Part shown: piece after piece, positions 49,319-60,233 of the stretch
Layout: every line of letters begins with the position of its first letter
Numbering within the stretch: the first letter of the stretch is position 1
Assembly: GCA_013176395.1 (NCBI GenBank)
Contig: JABMLP010000006.1
Location: forward strand, 1,240,001 to 1,304,000
DNA length: 64,000 bases
Direction of reading: 5' to 3'
DNA from: Venturia oleaginea
Lineage: Eukaryota > Ascomycota > Dothideomycetes > Venturiales > Venturiaceae
Position numbers and translations under genes: made by a program
The notes under the pieces: model-generated
Told to the model about the DNA's origin: nothing
The model's input: the letters and a program-made list of their open reading frames with translations, nothing else
Databases searched by the model: none

Positions 49319-51345
49319 ATGGAGGATAGCAAGGTCAAGGGTCGAAGGCCGTGCGACAATTGCAGAAGGCGGAAAATTCGATGCCTATTCCCCTCGGAAG
49401 ATGCTGTCAATTGTGTCTTGTGCATGTCTCGTGCGACCGAATGTACGTACATTCAGGGGCCGCCGAGGAAGAAGAGGGCATTGTCCTCGGAAGCTGAGAA
49501 AGGCGTCGACAATGGTCGAGCGAAGCAAAAGTAGGTTTTCAGTCGTCATAAGGCTGAAGTCAACACGGCTAACCAATGAACAGGTTCAAGCCTGGTCAGG
49601 ATTCATCATCGCCATTCGCAGACGACAGAAGGCTTACGAAAATAGACAGTACTCCTGTTTTGAGAGACTATTCCAACTTGGCAGGCCCGTCCCTTCTCAA
49701 GGAGACTCTTGGCCATCAGAATCGACAGTCAAGCTCGTTCATAGGTGCCTCGGCAGATTTCGATCCTGCAATGACGGCATATCTTCCTTTCAACCACAAA
49801 GGAGAATGTCTCTCAATACAGACCCCAGCAGTGTTACGACGCGCTAGCGAGACCGCTCATTTCATGATGCGTCCAGACTCTGAAGAGGAAATAGACGAGG
49901 AAATAGCCAATCTTGACGCTGTTGAAAAGATGGTCGCTCCTCATGGACCTGCCCTTGTCGAATTGTATTTTAGGATAGTTCATCCTTCTTTTCCAGTTAC
50001 TCATAAGAAAGTGTTTCTCGAGAAGCATGGCCGAACATATAGAGAACTCACGCCCATTGGTCTTGGTGCCGTTTATTTACTCGGAGCGGTGTATTGGTCA
50101 TACAGCCAGACCCTCTCCTCGTTACCGAAGCCGAACATGGATGACCTTGAGAGACTTGTCCTGAGGATGTTGTTCGAGGCTCACCAACGTCCGAAGATTT
50201 CTGACGTTCAGGGTGGACTTGTCCTCATGCAACGGCCTGATGTCAACTCATGGGCGATGACTGGTCATCTTGTTTCAATCACTCAGAATCTTGGTCTCCA
50301 TATCGATTGTTCTGATTGGCATGTTCCAGATTGGGAGCGGGGGGTGCGAAAACGCGTGGCGTGGGCAGCATTCATGCAAGACAAATGGGGTGCCTTGGTG
50401 TACGGAAGACCTTCGCACATATCATTGGATAATTGGGACGTTCAGCCTCTGGTCGATCCAGATTTTCCTGAGACAGCAAAGGACGATAACGACGAGGAGG
50501 GAAGTGCGGAAGTTGAGAAAGGAAAACAAACCTTCATTCATATGGTTCTACTCACGAAGATCGTTGCGGACTTGCTTGACGAATTTTACACGCTGAAAGC
50601 TCTCAGAAGGTCTCCTGACATCTCTGATGTTTTACAAAGAGCTAAACCCATACAAATGCGACTCAAAACGTGGCACTCGAACTTGCCTTCGTCGCTGGCT
50701 ATGGGAGAGACAACAGCCAGGAGACTTTCTTCAGTTGGCTATCTCCACCTCGCATACTACACCGCCGAAATCAGCCTCCACCGTGCCATACTACGCGCTT
50801 CCACTCCCCTCAGCATCGACTCCGATATTCGGATGATCACGCGGACGGCTGCTGGTACTCGTTTCACCTCAGCACTCGATTTTGCGAAACAACTCAAAAA
50901 TGAACACTTACAAAGCTTTTGGTACTTCTCGTCTAGTGTCAGTCTCGCCTTGATCGGCACCTTTGCTGGCATTCTCATCGCAACCAGCTACGACGACGAG
51001 GAGCGTGAGCTGTACACATCGCGGCTGGCCGAATATCGATGGACACTCCGCATCAGCAGCAACGGCGCCGAGTTCATGAAGTATGCCGTTGGCAATCTAG
51101 ACGCAGGTGGCCAGTTACTCGAACAGCAATTCGGTAAACTGGCCATCGAAGCACAGCGGCTGGCAGCTCCGTCTGAGAGTCCCGCGGAAGAGGAGGGGTC
51201 TCTGACTCTCGATTCAAAGTTCTCGCCAGATGCTGCTGGGTGGGCCGATTTTGACAATCAGGCGTACAATGTTGATTTTGAGCATTTAGCGCAGTATGAC
51301 ATGGACGGGATGTTTTCCTGGGACTCGACCTCGAGGGGTCTTTAA
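49319..51345 (+). CDS. Zn2Cys6 transcription factor with fungal-specific regulatory domain
   Basis: Exons 49319-49530 and 49584-51345, with a 53-base intron (GTAGGT...CTAACC...CAG), give 657 residues. The zinc cluster is C12, C15, C22, C32, C35 and C42 (CX2CX6CX9CX2CX6C), directly followed by a basic linker. The middle homology region (fungal TF domain) spans about residues 170-460, with LVELYFRIVHPSFPVTHK, SWAMTGHLVSITQNLGLHIDC and RVAWAAFMQDKWGALVYGRPSHI. An acidic C-terminus (YDMDGMFSWDS) may activate. It is probably nuclear and the local regulator of the adjacent racemase and permease genes (inferred from adjacency). The open frame of exon 1 reads through to 49534 unspliced. Confidence 0.88.
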
Positions 51346-51563
51346 TGTAAAATAAAAGTTTGTTGGGCTTGGGCTTGGACATGAAAAATTGAGGCCGTCG
51401 TCTCGGCGATTCAGTACCTTGTCTCCGACCTCTTTTGAGGCTTCGCTTGGCTTTGTGCAGCTTTTAGAACGCCGCGTCGTCATGTCTTTGATGCTCGATA
51501 TGCACGTAGCCTGTCAGATGAAGTTTGTGATAACAAGCTTGCAAAACAGATTCCTTCATTTTG

Positions 51564-51596
<33 letters not shown>

Positions 51597-52280
51597 AAAA
51601 TGTAAGTCACGAATCCTCGCCTAGAGTATGCACTCCCCAATCCAATCACACCAGCGGCGAAAATCACGAACCCATAACGGGTCAACTCACAGACAGCAAC
51701 AGGCTGATCCGACTCGACTGGCGACAAAACCGGAAAGAGAAACCCCCTGCCTGGTCTTTCACTGTAACCCACTGCAACATTCTCTCCGAGAGAAATAACT
51801 CAAGATCGATAGACGCTCCGGAACAGCGTGTCTGGATGATAAATATGGCGCTTGCGGGAAATAGGTATCGTATGTTGATTCTTTGTAGAAATCTGCCGGA
51901 TGTCTTTTGGGGGTTTTTTTTTCTGCTGTAGGCGGGGATTTGGTCGGTGCGACGCGCGTTCTTGGGTATGGCCACTGCTACGGCTGTGCTTGTTTAGCTA
52001 GGTTTATGCGGGTTGGAATGAGATTGAGATTGAGATTGAGATTGAGATTGATTCTTTTCAGTTAGCTGGGGGTGAGGGTATTCTGTAGCTGTGTCTGAGA
52101 GTATTACTGATTCTGATTCTGATTTTGGGCCTGGGGTGTGGTCGTGCAGTTGGGTTTTACTTTGTAGCAATACTGTTTATTAGATGTCAGGTTTTGAATC
52201 GTGTTGGTGGGGTGATACCTACTGTCTAAGATCTAGACTCAACTTTTCCTATAAATCTGCTACTGTGGATGGATATATTA
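51346..52280. other. Intergenic DNA with simple repeats
   Basis: No supported gene. A run of about 29 A lies at 51565-51593 and a GAGATT microsatellite at 52021-52046. The 180-codon frame crossing the A-run (51389-51931) gives a Lys run and is rejected. AT-rich sequence leads up to the next transposon. Confidence 0.5.
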
Positions 52281-54113
52281 ACGTATTCCACCACCGAGCC
52301 GGCCACACCACCGAGCCGGCCACTTTTCCTTGGCACAGTCCTTATCCTCTTCAACACGCAATGTCTCAACAGCTCAACGCGATAGCCGTTCAAGAAGAAG
52401 GCAGAATTGATCTCGCTCTTCAGGCTTATACCTCTGGCCAATTTCAAAGCCTACGGCGCGCTGCTGCAGCCTTCAACATCAAACACCAAAGGCTCTCTGA
52501 TCGGCTCTGCGGAATTACCTCTCCATCTCAAACTCGCCCAAACTCCCATAAGCTCACTGCAACAGAAGAGCAAACGCTTATCCAATATATTCTCGACCTC
52601 AATTCGCAAGGATTTGCGCCCCGGCTGTGTGAGGTGGCAGATATGGCGGATAAACTACTGGGTATACGCGGTGGAGAGCCAATAGGCAAAAACTGGCCTG
52701 AGAGATTCGTAACGCGCTCAGATGAGCTCAAGATGGCCTTCAATCGAGCTAAGGATAGGCAGAGGATACTACAGGAAGATCCAGAGATTATCGGCGCGTG
52801 GTTCAAGCTCGTTGCAGATACTAAAGCCAAGTACGGCATCCACGACAAGGATACGCATAACTCTGACGAGATTGGCTTCCAGATGGGCGTTATTGGGTCA
52901 ATGAAGGTCGTTACAGCTTCTGAAAGACGTACACGGCCTAATTTGATCCAGCCAGGCAATCGCGAGTGGGTTACAGTTATCCAGAGTATCTGCGCCGCTG
53001 GGTATGCGACCCCGCCCTTTATTATCTACAAAGGACGCGTTCACATCTCTGCGTGGTATGAGGAGGCAGATATACCACGGAATTGGAAGCTCTCGGTCTC
53101 TGAGAACGGCTGGACAAACAACGCGCTTGGTCTTGAGTGGTTGAAGCACTTTGACGCGCATACAAAGGCGCGTCAAGTAGGGGGGTTATAGGCTGCTCAT
53201 CTTGGACGGCCATGAGAGCCATCTCAACCAGGATTTCAAGGACTACTGCCTCGAACATAAGATGCTAACGCTCTGTATGCCACCTCATTCATCGCATATC
53301 CTCCAGCCGCTTGATGTGGTCTGCTTCTCGCCGTTGAAGTGCAAGTAATCTCAACGAGTTCGAGACTTGGCACGCCGACGCGTCTACCATATCAACAAAG
53401 AAGGCTCCCTCCCTGCCTTCAAAGACGCGTTTTTCGACGTGTTTACAGAAGAGAACTGTCGAAAGGCTTTTGAGATGGTAGGGCTAGTCCCTATTAACGC
53501 GGAGGTGGTATTGGATCGCCTTGAAGTACGGCTACGTACCCCACCAGCACCCCCACCGCAGGAGACGCCGTGGCAGTCGAAGACTCCAAGCAATACTCAA
53601 GAATTTGGATCTCAATCAAAGCTTGTACGCGAATCTTTCACTTGGTCACCAGTTACTACGCAGACTGGCTTCTCTCAGCTTGTCAAGGGCGCTGAATTGA
53701 TGCTGCACCAGAACGCTCTACTTATTGCACGAAACCACGAGTTTAAAGAGCAATTGGCAGTAATGACGAAGCGAAAATCGCGCAAAAGGAAGTGGATCCA
53801 GCAAGGTGGTACTATAGAGTATGGGACTGCAGCAGCGCGGGTAGCTGCTGAGGCGTCTGTAGCGCCTCAGGGATCAAAGAATACTCGTAGTAGTGGTGAT
53901 CAAGAAACAGCCCGACCAACTCAAAGGCGCTGTGGGAACTGCGGCGCGACTGGGCACAATGCGCGAAGGTGTAAAAAGGATATTGAGATATCTTCTGAAT
54001 CAGATAGCAGCACGACAGACTTGGAATCTATCGTTGATAGCGATAAAATCGAAGAGGCGTAATATGAGTTGGTCGTGCCAAGGAAAAGTGGCCGGCTCGG
54101 TGGTGGAATACGT
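52281..54113 (+). mobile_element. Fot/pogo DNA transposon, copy 2
   Basis: 1.83 kb with TA on both sides (52279-52280 and 54114-54115). TIRs start ACGTATTCCACCACCGAGCC, with CCACCGAGCCGGCCAC twice in tandem on the left and once on the right, ending GTGGAATACGT. Closely related to copy 1 at 20600, with TIRs shared at the ends but differing in the repeat block. Confidence 0.9.
52361..54062 (+). pseudogene. Pogo/Fot-type transposase, copy 2, broken
   Basis: Same protein as the 20.7 kb copy: N-terminal psq helix-turn-helix and GEPIGKNWPERF region, SDEIGF (first Asp present here, unlike copy 1), the DDE block and a zinc knuckle CGNCGATGHNARRC. A one-base gain in a run of G near 53180 shifts the frame and stops it at 53191. 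Further on, TAA at 53346-53348 replaces a TAC (AAG TAA TCT against AAG TAC TCC in copy 1). The C-terminal open frame restarts at 53367 and runs to 54062. Inactive, and lacking the TAG seen in copy 1, so the two decayed independently. Confidence 0.88.
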
Positions 54114-54115
54114 TA

Positions 54116-54930
54116 TACCTACCAGATGTCACATCACCACCGGGAAATTAAACACATACGGTGAGTCATGTACAATATTCTTACTAGATCTTCCCTTATT
54201 TCGCCTTTTAAAATTTCACCCATCTGGTTGTTATGGATCGTTTTGTAGGTCCCACTCCCTATTACTATAACTGCTTAATAGAGGAATTGGGATTAGAAAG
54301 TGTACTTTCTTCGTGATCTTGTGACTCATGCTTTGAGTACAGGTGCAATGCGATGAAGGGTTTATGCGCCGGAAGTAAATATTGCGATTACGATCTTGTT
54401 TTCATTGGACGATGCTTTGGTTCTTGGGTTTGGATTTGCTTTTGGGTGCGTTTTGGGTTTTTGGTGTTACTTTTGTTGGATGGGATGGGATGGGATGGGA
54501 TGGCTAGGTTGGAATGATACTTGTAGAATTGGGTTAGAGGATAGGAAAATGGATATTTGAGATCATGACGAAGAGGTAGAGAAGACCAGGAAGTGGAAAT
54601 GGAGAAGATGGTAGGAGGGAGAAAGCGAGCAAGTGGGAGAAAGCGAGTAAGTGAGAGAAAGCGAGAAGGCAAGACAAGAACGTGAACATCATTGACATTA
54701 AGATTTCTTCTTCTAGAGCCCCAAACCGATATGTATCATATTATTCATAACCAACACCCACTCCACACAAAGTCAACGCCTCACTGGACGGACGGGAGAA
54801 AGTCAACGCCTCGCTGGGCGGACAGGAGAAAATCAAAAGACATTATTTACATGAAAGGGGTATACCCAAAAACCTCGCGATGCGTTGCGATGCAACGAAG
54901 AAAGAAACTCGAAAACCAGAAGATCAGAGT
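54116..54930. other. Intergenic DNA
   Basis: No supported gene. A GGGAT microsatellite lies at 54481-54503; 54600-54690 is GA-rich (GAGAAAGCGAG repeated). The end is the 3' flank of the mucin-like gene. Confidence 0.5.
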
Positions 54931-56184
54931 CTACAAGAACATGGCCAAACCGGCCATAGCAGCGGCACCAACACGAGCGACTTGGTTGGCAACGGCAGCG
55001 CCAGTGAAGACAACAGGGCTCCTGGTCGAGGTCGAGGTCGAGGTCGAGCTGACGGAGGCAGGCTTGGTGGTGGAAGTAGCAGTCGTAACCGGTGCCTTGG
55101 GTGTGGAGGAAGTAGCACTAGTAACCGGTGCCTTGGGGGTGGAGGAAGTAGCACTAGTAACCGGTGCCTTGGGGGTGGAGGAAGTAGCACTAGTAACCGG
55201 TGCTTTGGGGGTGGAGGAAGTAGCACTAGTAACCGGTGCTTTGGGGGTGGAGGAAGTAACACTAGTAACCGGTACCTGGGGGGTGGAAGTAGCACTAGTA
55301 ACCGGTGCCTTGGGGGTGGAGGAAGTAGCACTAGTAACCGGTGCCTTGGGAGTGGTCGAAGTCTTGATGGTGGAGGAAGAGACAACGTAAGGTGTTGAGC
55401 TTGCTGGCTTGGTGGACGTGCTAGAATTCTTTGTTGAGGACGGGGACGATTTCTTACTGGAGCTGCTGAAGCTGGATTTCGTGGGGCTGCTGCTGGAGGA
55501 GACCTCGATGGTTGCTGGCTTGGATGTGGTGGACAATATTTTGGTGGAGCTGCTGGCCTTCTTGGTTGAGGTTGTCCAGGTGGTCTTCTTGCTGGACTCT
55601 GGATAGTTGTAGTCGTATCCGTAATCAGTGTATTCAGCTGGCTTGGATGTGGTGGACAATATCTTGGTCTTCTTGCTAGGCTCTGGATAGTTGTAGTCGT
55701 ATCCGTAATCTGTGTATTCAGCTGGCTTGGTGTTGGTGGAAACCTTGGTCGACGAGGTCTTGGTCGAGCTGGTCTTGGTCGAGCTGCTGGACAAGGAGGT
55801 GGACACGGAGGTGGACAAGGAGGTGGACCTGGTGGACGAGCTGATCTTGGTTGAGCTGGTCTTGATAGAGCTGGTGGACAAGGGGGTGGACTTGGTGGAC
55901 GAGCTGATCTTGGTAGAGCTGGTGGACAAGGGGTCGGACTTGGTGGACGAGCTGACCTTGGTTGAGCTGGTCTTGATAGAACTGGTGGACAAGGGGGTGG
56001 ACTTGGTGGACGAGCTTATCTTGGTTGAGCTGGTCTTGGCAGAGCTGGTGGACAAGGAGGTGGTCGTGGTGGACGAGTTCTTGAAGTTGTAGCCGCCGCG
56101 GTTGTAGCCGCCGTAGTTGTAGCCGTCGTAGTCACCAGCGAGGACAGTGGCGATGAGGCCAGCAAAGATGATTGAGCACTTCAT
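54931..56184 (-). CDS. GPI-anchored Ser/Thr-rich mucin-like cell wall protein
   Basis: 417 residues, single exon. Signal peptide 1-16 (MKCSIIFAGLIATVLAG), then a Tyr/Gly patch (DYDGYNYGGYNRGGYN). A long Ser/Thr/Lys region is built from S-T-K-x-S-S-S-T-K-S-x-P-L-S-T-S-S units, a duplicated DYGYDYNYPE block, and then about eight 12-residue repeats SSTPKAPVTSAT. The C-terminus (VVFTGAAVANQ...AAAMAGLAMFL) is a small-residue omega site with a hydrophobic tail, the GPI signal. O-mannosylation of the repeats is expected. Such proteins are wall adhesins or structural mannoproteins, and repeat number varies between strains. No catalytic domain and no Cys outside the signal peptide. Confidence 0.87.
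   Translation of the reverse strand: MKCSIIFAGLIATVLAGDYDGYNYGGYNRGGYNFKNSSTTTTSLSTSSAKTSSTKISSSTKSTPLSTSSIKTSSTKVSSSTKSDPLSTSSTKISSSTKSTPLSTSSIKTSSTKISSSTRSTSLSTSVSTSLSSSSTKTSSTKTSSTKVSTNTKPAEYTDYGYDYNYPEPSKKTKILSTTSKPAEYTDYGYDYNYPESSKKTTWTTSTKKASSSTKILSTTSKPATIEVSSSSSPTKSSFSSSSKKSSPSSTKNSSTSTKPASSTPYVVSSSTIKTSTTPKAPVTSATSSTPKAPVTSATSTPQVPVTSVTSSTPKAPVTSATSSTPKAPVTSATSSTPKAPVTSATSSTPKAPVTSATSSTPKAPVTTATSTTKPASVSSTSTSTSTRSPVVFTGAAVANQVARVGAAAMAGLAMFL
55087..55360 (-). repeat. 36-bp coding minisatellite, about 7.7 copies
   Basis: Unit AACCGGTGCCTTGGGGGTGG plus AGGAAGTAGCACTAGT. One unit near 55267-55299 is 33 bases long, a whole codon shorter. Units carry both ACTAGT and ACCGGT palindromes. 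Encodes the 12-residue TPKAPVTSATSS repeats of the mucin-like protein. Confidence 0.9.
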
Positions 56185-57590
56185 TTTTGAGCGAGTGAGA
56201 TGATGCTTGATAAAGCTAAAAGAATGACTGTAACGACTGTAAGGCGCTGGTGAGAGTGCTTCAGAATTGACTGGGAAAGAAAGAGGGAGACCGCGATCTG
56301 GTGTTTATATGCATTTGGAGTTCTTGATGCTTCCGACTATGCTAATGAGACTCATTTCCTGGCAGTAAGACTACAATGGCCTTGCCAACTAGTGTGTTCA
56401 GCCTCGTCAGTCCGCCTCGACGCCATGTGCATGCTCTTGCAGAGTCTAGGCTGAGGTGATGAGCAGGGCGGAAGCTAACCAGTAACGTGCTTGTTAGTAA
56501 CGTACTTTTGTGGACTCGGCTGCGGTTTATTGTAGGTGCTTGTTCTTTTCTAAGACGTAACGATAATTAGCAAACAATAGCAACGATGCAGGAACCCTCT
56601 TTTGGCGCGTTTTACGCCTGTACGCCATCGCACATCTCCTTGAGCTAACTCCTAGCACAGAAGAGAACTGAGTCCCGGGGGTTAGCTGATAGTAAATTGC
56701 GAGTCGCCTTACCCAATATGGTAATGATTATGGCGACCCTCTTTGATTCAAATCAGATGGATTCGCCGGTGAAGCCTCAAGATTCTGCGCAAGGTGAAGA
56801 CTAAGAGAGTACCAGCGCGCCCGGGACGATTTCAACGAGTTTATTTGTGATTGGTATCCACTGGTTGTAAGCTGATCGGCATGTATATCTCAAGATCCGA
56901 TGTCACTAATTGGTGGATTTACCTTGTAGAGACCTGTTGTCATTCATTATCGAAATTATCATCAAGTCGAAGGCCGGGACGTCAAAAAGCGCAACGCAGA
57001 TCAGCCACCAGCCAAGGTATGCTCGTCGCATGAAAGTACTGCTATCATCTTGCTTCAGAGCAAAAATACTTGTAGAGACCGGCGGATGGCGAATCCGAGA
57101 GCCGTTATTACGAAATGATGGTTGTCGTTGTTCGAGCCCGAGCCCAAGACCATTGAAAAGCTACGGCTTTAGCTGCGGCTTTAGCGTGCTAGCTGCAGTC
57201 CATTTTCGGTCAAACCTGATCGAAGCCCCTTTTCCCATCTTGTTGCTCGTACTCGATAGTCGATTCCAAACAATGGGAGAGTCCACGTCGGGAGGAATAC
57301 AAAATCCCGGGGACAGCCGGATATTCGAGCCGCGGAGATTTGTGGCTGAGAGATGAAGATAAACAGTGGCGAGGAACAGGTCAGGCAAAGTAAGCTGTCT
57401 TTGATGTAAGAACAACATTGCATGTATGCTGGGTATCTCTGCAACAGTCGCCTGCTTCCGCTATCTCAATTGCATCTCGACTCCCACGTCCGTCAAAACC
57501 TGCGTAAATCATGTTTAAAGCCTCGATACCAAGACCAAGCCAAGACGAGACTCGCCCTAGTCTCAGGAGATCCTGCCTCAACCTGAGCAT
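56185..57590. other. Intergenic DNA with a dispersed repeat
   Basis: No supported gene. Includes the mucin promoter (GTTTATATGCAT near 56302-56313), the second dispersed-repeat copy (56809-56945) and the 3' flank of the TFIIIA gene. The 148-codon frame at 56910-57356 has no domain. Confidence 0.5.
56809..56945. repeat. Dispersed repeat, copy 2 (partner at 2929-3062)
   Basis: Same order of blocks as copy 1: ACCAGCGCGCC, GGACGATTTCAAC, TTGGTATCC, TAAGCTGATCGGCATGTA, GATGTC, ATTGGTG. No flanking duplication detected. Confidence 0.6.
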
Positions 57591-59381
57591 CTAGGACTCG
57601 ATCTTATTCTGGACATACCTCGCAACATCTTCCATTTTCTCTTCGAGAGCAGGATCAATAGGAATTTCATTCTGCTGTCGATCAAGCATCTGCTCATACT
57701 CTCCATAATCGTCCTCATCCTCATCCTCATCCTCATCGTACCAGCCAGCTTCTCTGCCAATCTCGCTGATCCAGAATTGTCCACCTTCCTGAGCGGCTCT
57801 CTCCAGAAGTCTCTCCTCCATCTCAACTTCTGCCATGCCATGTCTGTTGGCGCAGTGTATGCGCAGGTCATAATCTCGAAAGAACAACTCGGGACAACCG
57901 TGTTTCAGACAAGGAAGATCGCGGCCATCCTCGTGATAGGCACCGCCAGTCAGCAGAGAGGCCGCAGTCGGTTCCTTCTTCTTTTGGTTGCCTCCACCGC
58001 GACCTCGAGTAGTGACACCCTTGAGATGTTTGAGATGAGAGTCCCATGAGCCGAGAGCTAGATGCTTCATGCGAATGTGGTTTTCGAGCATGGCCTTGGT
58101 GCCAAAACCTTGTTCACAGCCTTGATGCTCTGGTGACCACGATACGTTCTCTCCGGCTGCGTTGATGAGGCGCTTGGAGGTGGTCAGATCGGTCGTGTTG
58201 CAGACGAACGGCGTTGACTTCTCGTGTACACAGCGAATGTGGACCTTGAGATTGCCGCCCTTCGTGAAGACACGAGTACATCCTTCGTACGTACACGGGT
58301 AGCTCTGAGGCTCGGCAAGCTCTTCTAAAGCAGAGGTCAATGGTGGAGGCACAAATGCTTCAGGATGTTGCAACTCAATATGACTAGCCAGATCCCGCTT
58401 GGAAACCCTCAGAGAGTGGCAATGGGGACAAGCAAGTGGGTGGCATGTTTCCATGTGAATTTGAAGAAGCTTGTGGGTGAGGAAGGTGTAAGCAGGCATG
58501 GAGACGATTGTTGATGCCGGTGTACCTCCTTGACTATCGTAAGACATTGATATACCACTGTCGGTGGGTGTAGCATTATCGCAGATGGGGCATGTGTGAT
58601 TAACTCCGGTGTGTTCCTTTGAGATGTGACCATTAAGCTTCGCCTGCGTGTTGTACCCTTTCTTGCAAGCCTCTCCTGTGTGCGGGTCCACAAAATCGCA
58701 TGGAAACGGCTTGGATCCCAAATGAACGCTGGCGATGTGTGCCTGTAGCGTGGTCTTCTTCCTAAAGACTTCCTTACAAGGAGCGTAGCCCGTACACGTA
58801 AAGTCCTTGTACTTCTCGTGACTAGCATAGTGCGCCCTCATCCTCTGACCAGTGGCAAAGGCCTTCCCACATCCTTCCCATTTGCAAGGAAAGTTGCGTA
58901 CGTTGGTATGGGCACTCTTGACATGACGAGCCAGATGAGAGTCCCTGGTGAACGACTTGTCGCAATCGGGGTATTGGCAAACGAAGGGTCTATCTCCAGT
59001 GTGAGAGCGCAAGTGGTCCTCTAATCGACATGGTCGGTTGAAAGCGCGATTGCAGTTTTCGAATGTACATTTGTAGATGTTGGGTCGGAGAATGAAGCGA
59101 ATATCGTCTGGATCGGGCGAGGGTGAATTAGGCCGTGAGGTGGGAGTAGGTGGTTCTTGTGCAGGCGCTTCCTCTTCCTCTTCCTCGTCCTCATCTTCGT
59201 CTTCTGGCTCGAATTCGTCCTGAGAGTGGTGTATTGCTTCATAATCGTCGTCGTCCTCGTCTAGGGTGCATCGTTAGAATGAAGCAAGTGCCAGGCGTTG
59301 ATGGAGCATACCGCGACGAACTCTCTTTGACGACGATTTTATAGGTACGACAGCTTTGCGCTTCCTCGAGGCCTCCCCCAT
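57591..59381 (-). CDS. Transcription factor IIIA (C2H2 zinc fingers)
   Basis: Exons on the minus strand are 59312-59381 and 57591-59260 (51-base intron, GTATGC...CCCTAG), giving 579 residues. The N-terminus has a basic cluster (RKRKAVVPIKSSSKRVRR) and then an acidic Asp/Glu run and PTPTSRPNSPSPDPDD. About ten C2H2-like fingers follow, starting YKCTFENCNRAFNRPCRLED, FVCQYPDCDKSFTRDSHLAR, FPCKWEGCGKAF and FTCTGYAPCKEVF. The sixth and ninth contain long inserts between their Cys and His pairs, as in fungal TFIIIA. The C-terminus ends in EDEDEDEDD and an EMLDRQQNEIP helix. TFIIIA binds the internal control region of 5S rRNA genes and recruits TFIIIC for RNA polymerase III. It is divergently transcribed from RPB6. 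I identified TFIIIA by finger number, inserts and acidic ends; another C2H2 factor is less likely. Confidence 0.82.
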
Positions 59382-59595
59382 TTTGGTATGCAGTGTTGTG
59401 CTTGGCTATCAAAAAAATGTCAATGTCCATAGATACTTCCGTGGGTGCACGGCCTCCTCCGTGTCAAACCTTATTCGGTAGCCGGGTGCCAGGATGTTCT
59501 TTTCTTTGAAGCCTTCCCCCTCACGCATTCAACTCCGGCTCTCCGATACTAAACGTCTCGCTCGTCTTCCTCTTCCTCCTCAACATCGATCCGCA
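59382..59595. promoter_or_regulatory. Bidirectional promoter shared by TFIIIA and RPB6
   Basis: 214 bases between two divergent start codons. Pyrimidine-rich CTTCCTCTTCCTCCTC lies just before the RPB6 ATG, and the mirror-side sequence before TFIIIA is not comparably biased. No TATA box was seen, as usual for housekeeping genes. Confidence 0.65.

Positions 59596-60233
<638 letters not shown>

Noticed and set aside
51389..51931. 180-codon open frame crossing a run of A
   Set aside because: The frame is open because of the poly-A run, giving a Lys stretch, and it runs into the regulator's 3' flank; no domain.
54880..55398. Gly/Ser-rich plus-strand frames over the mucin repeats
   Set aside because: They are antisense reads of the 36-bp repeat; the minus-strand frame has a signal peptide and a GPI tail.
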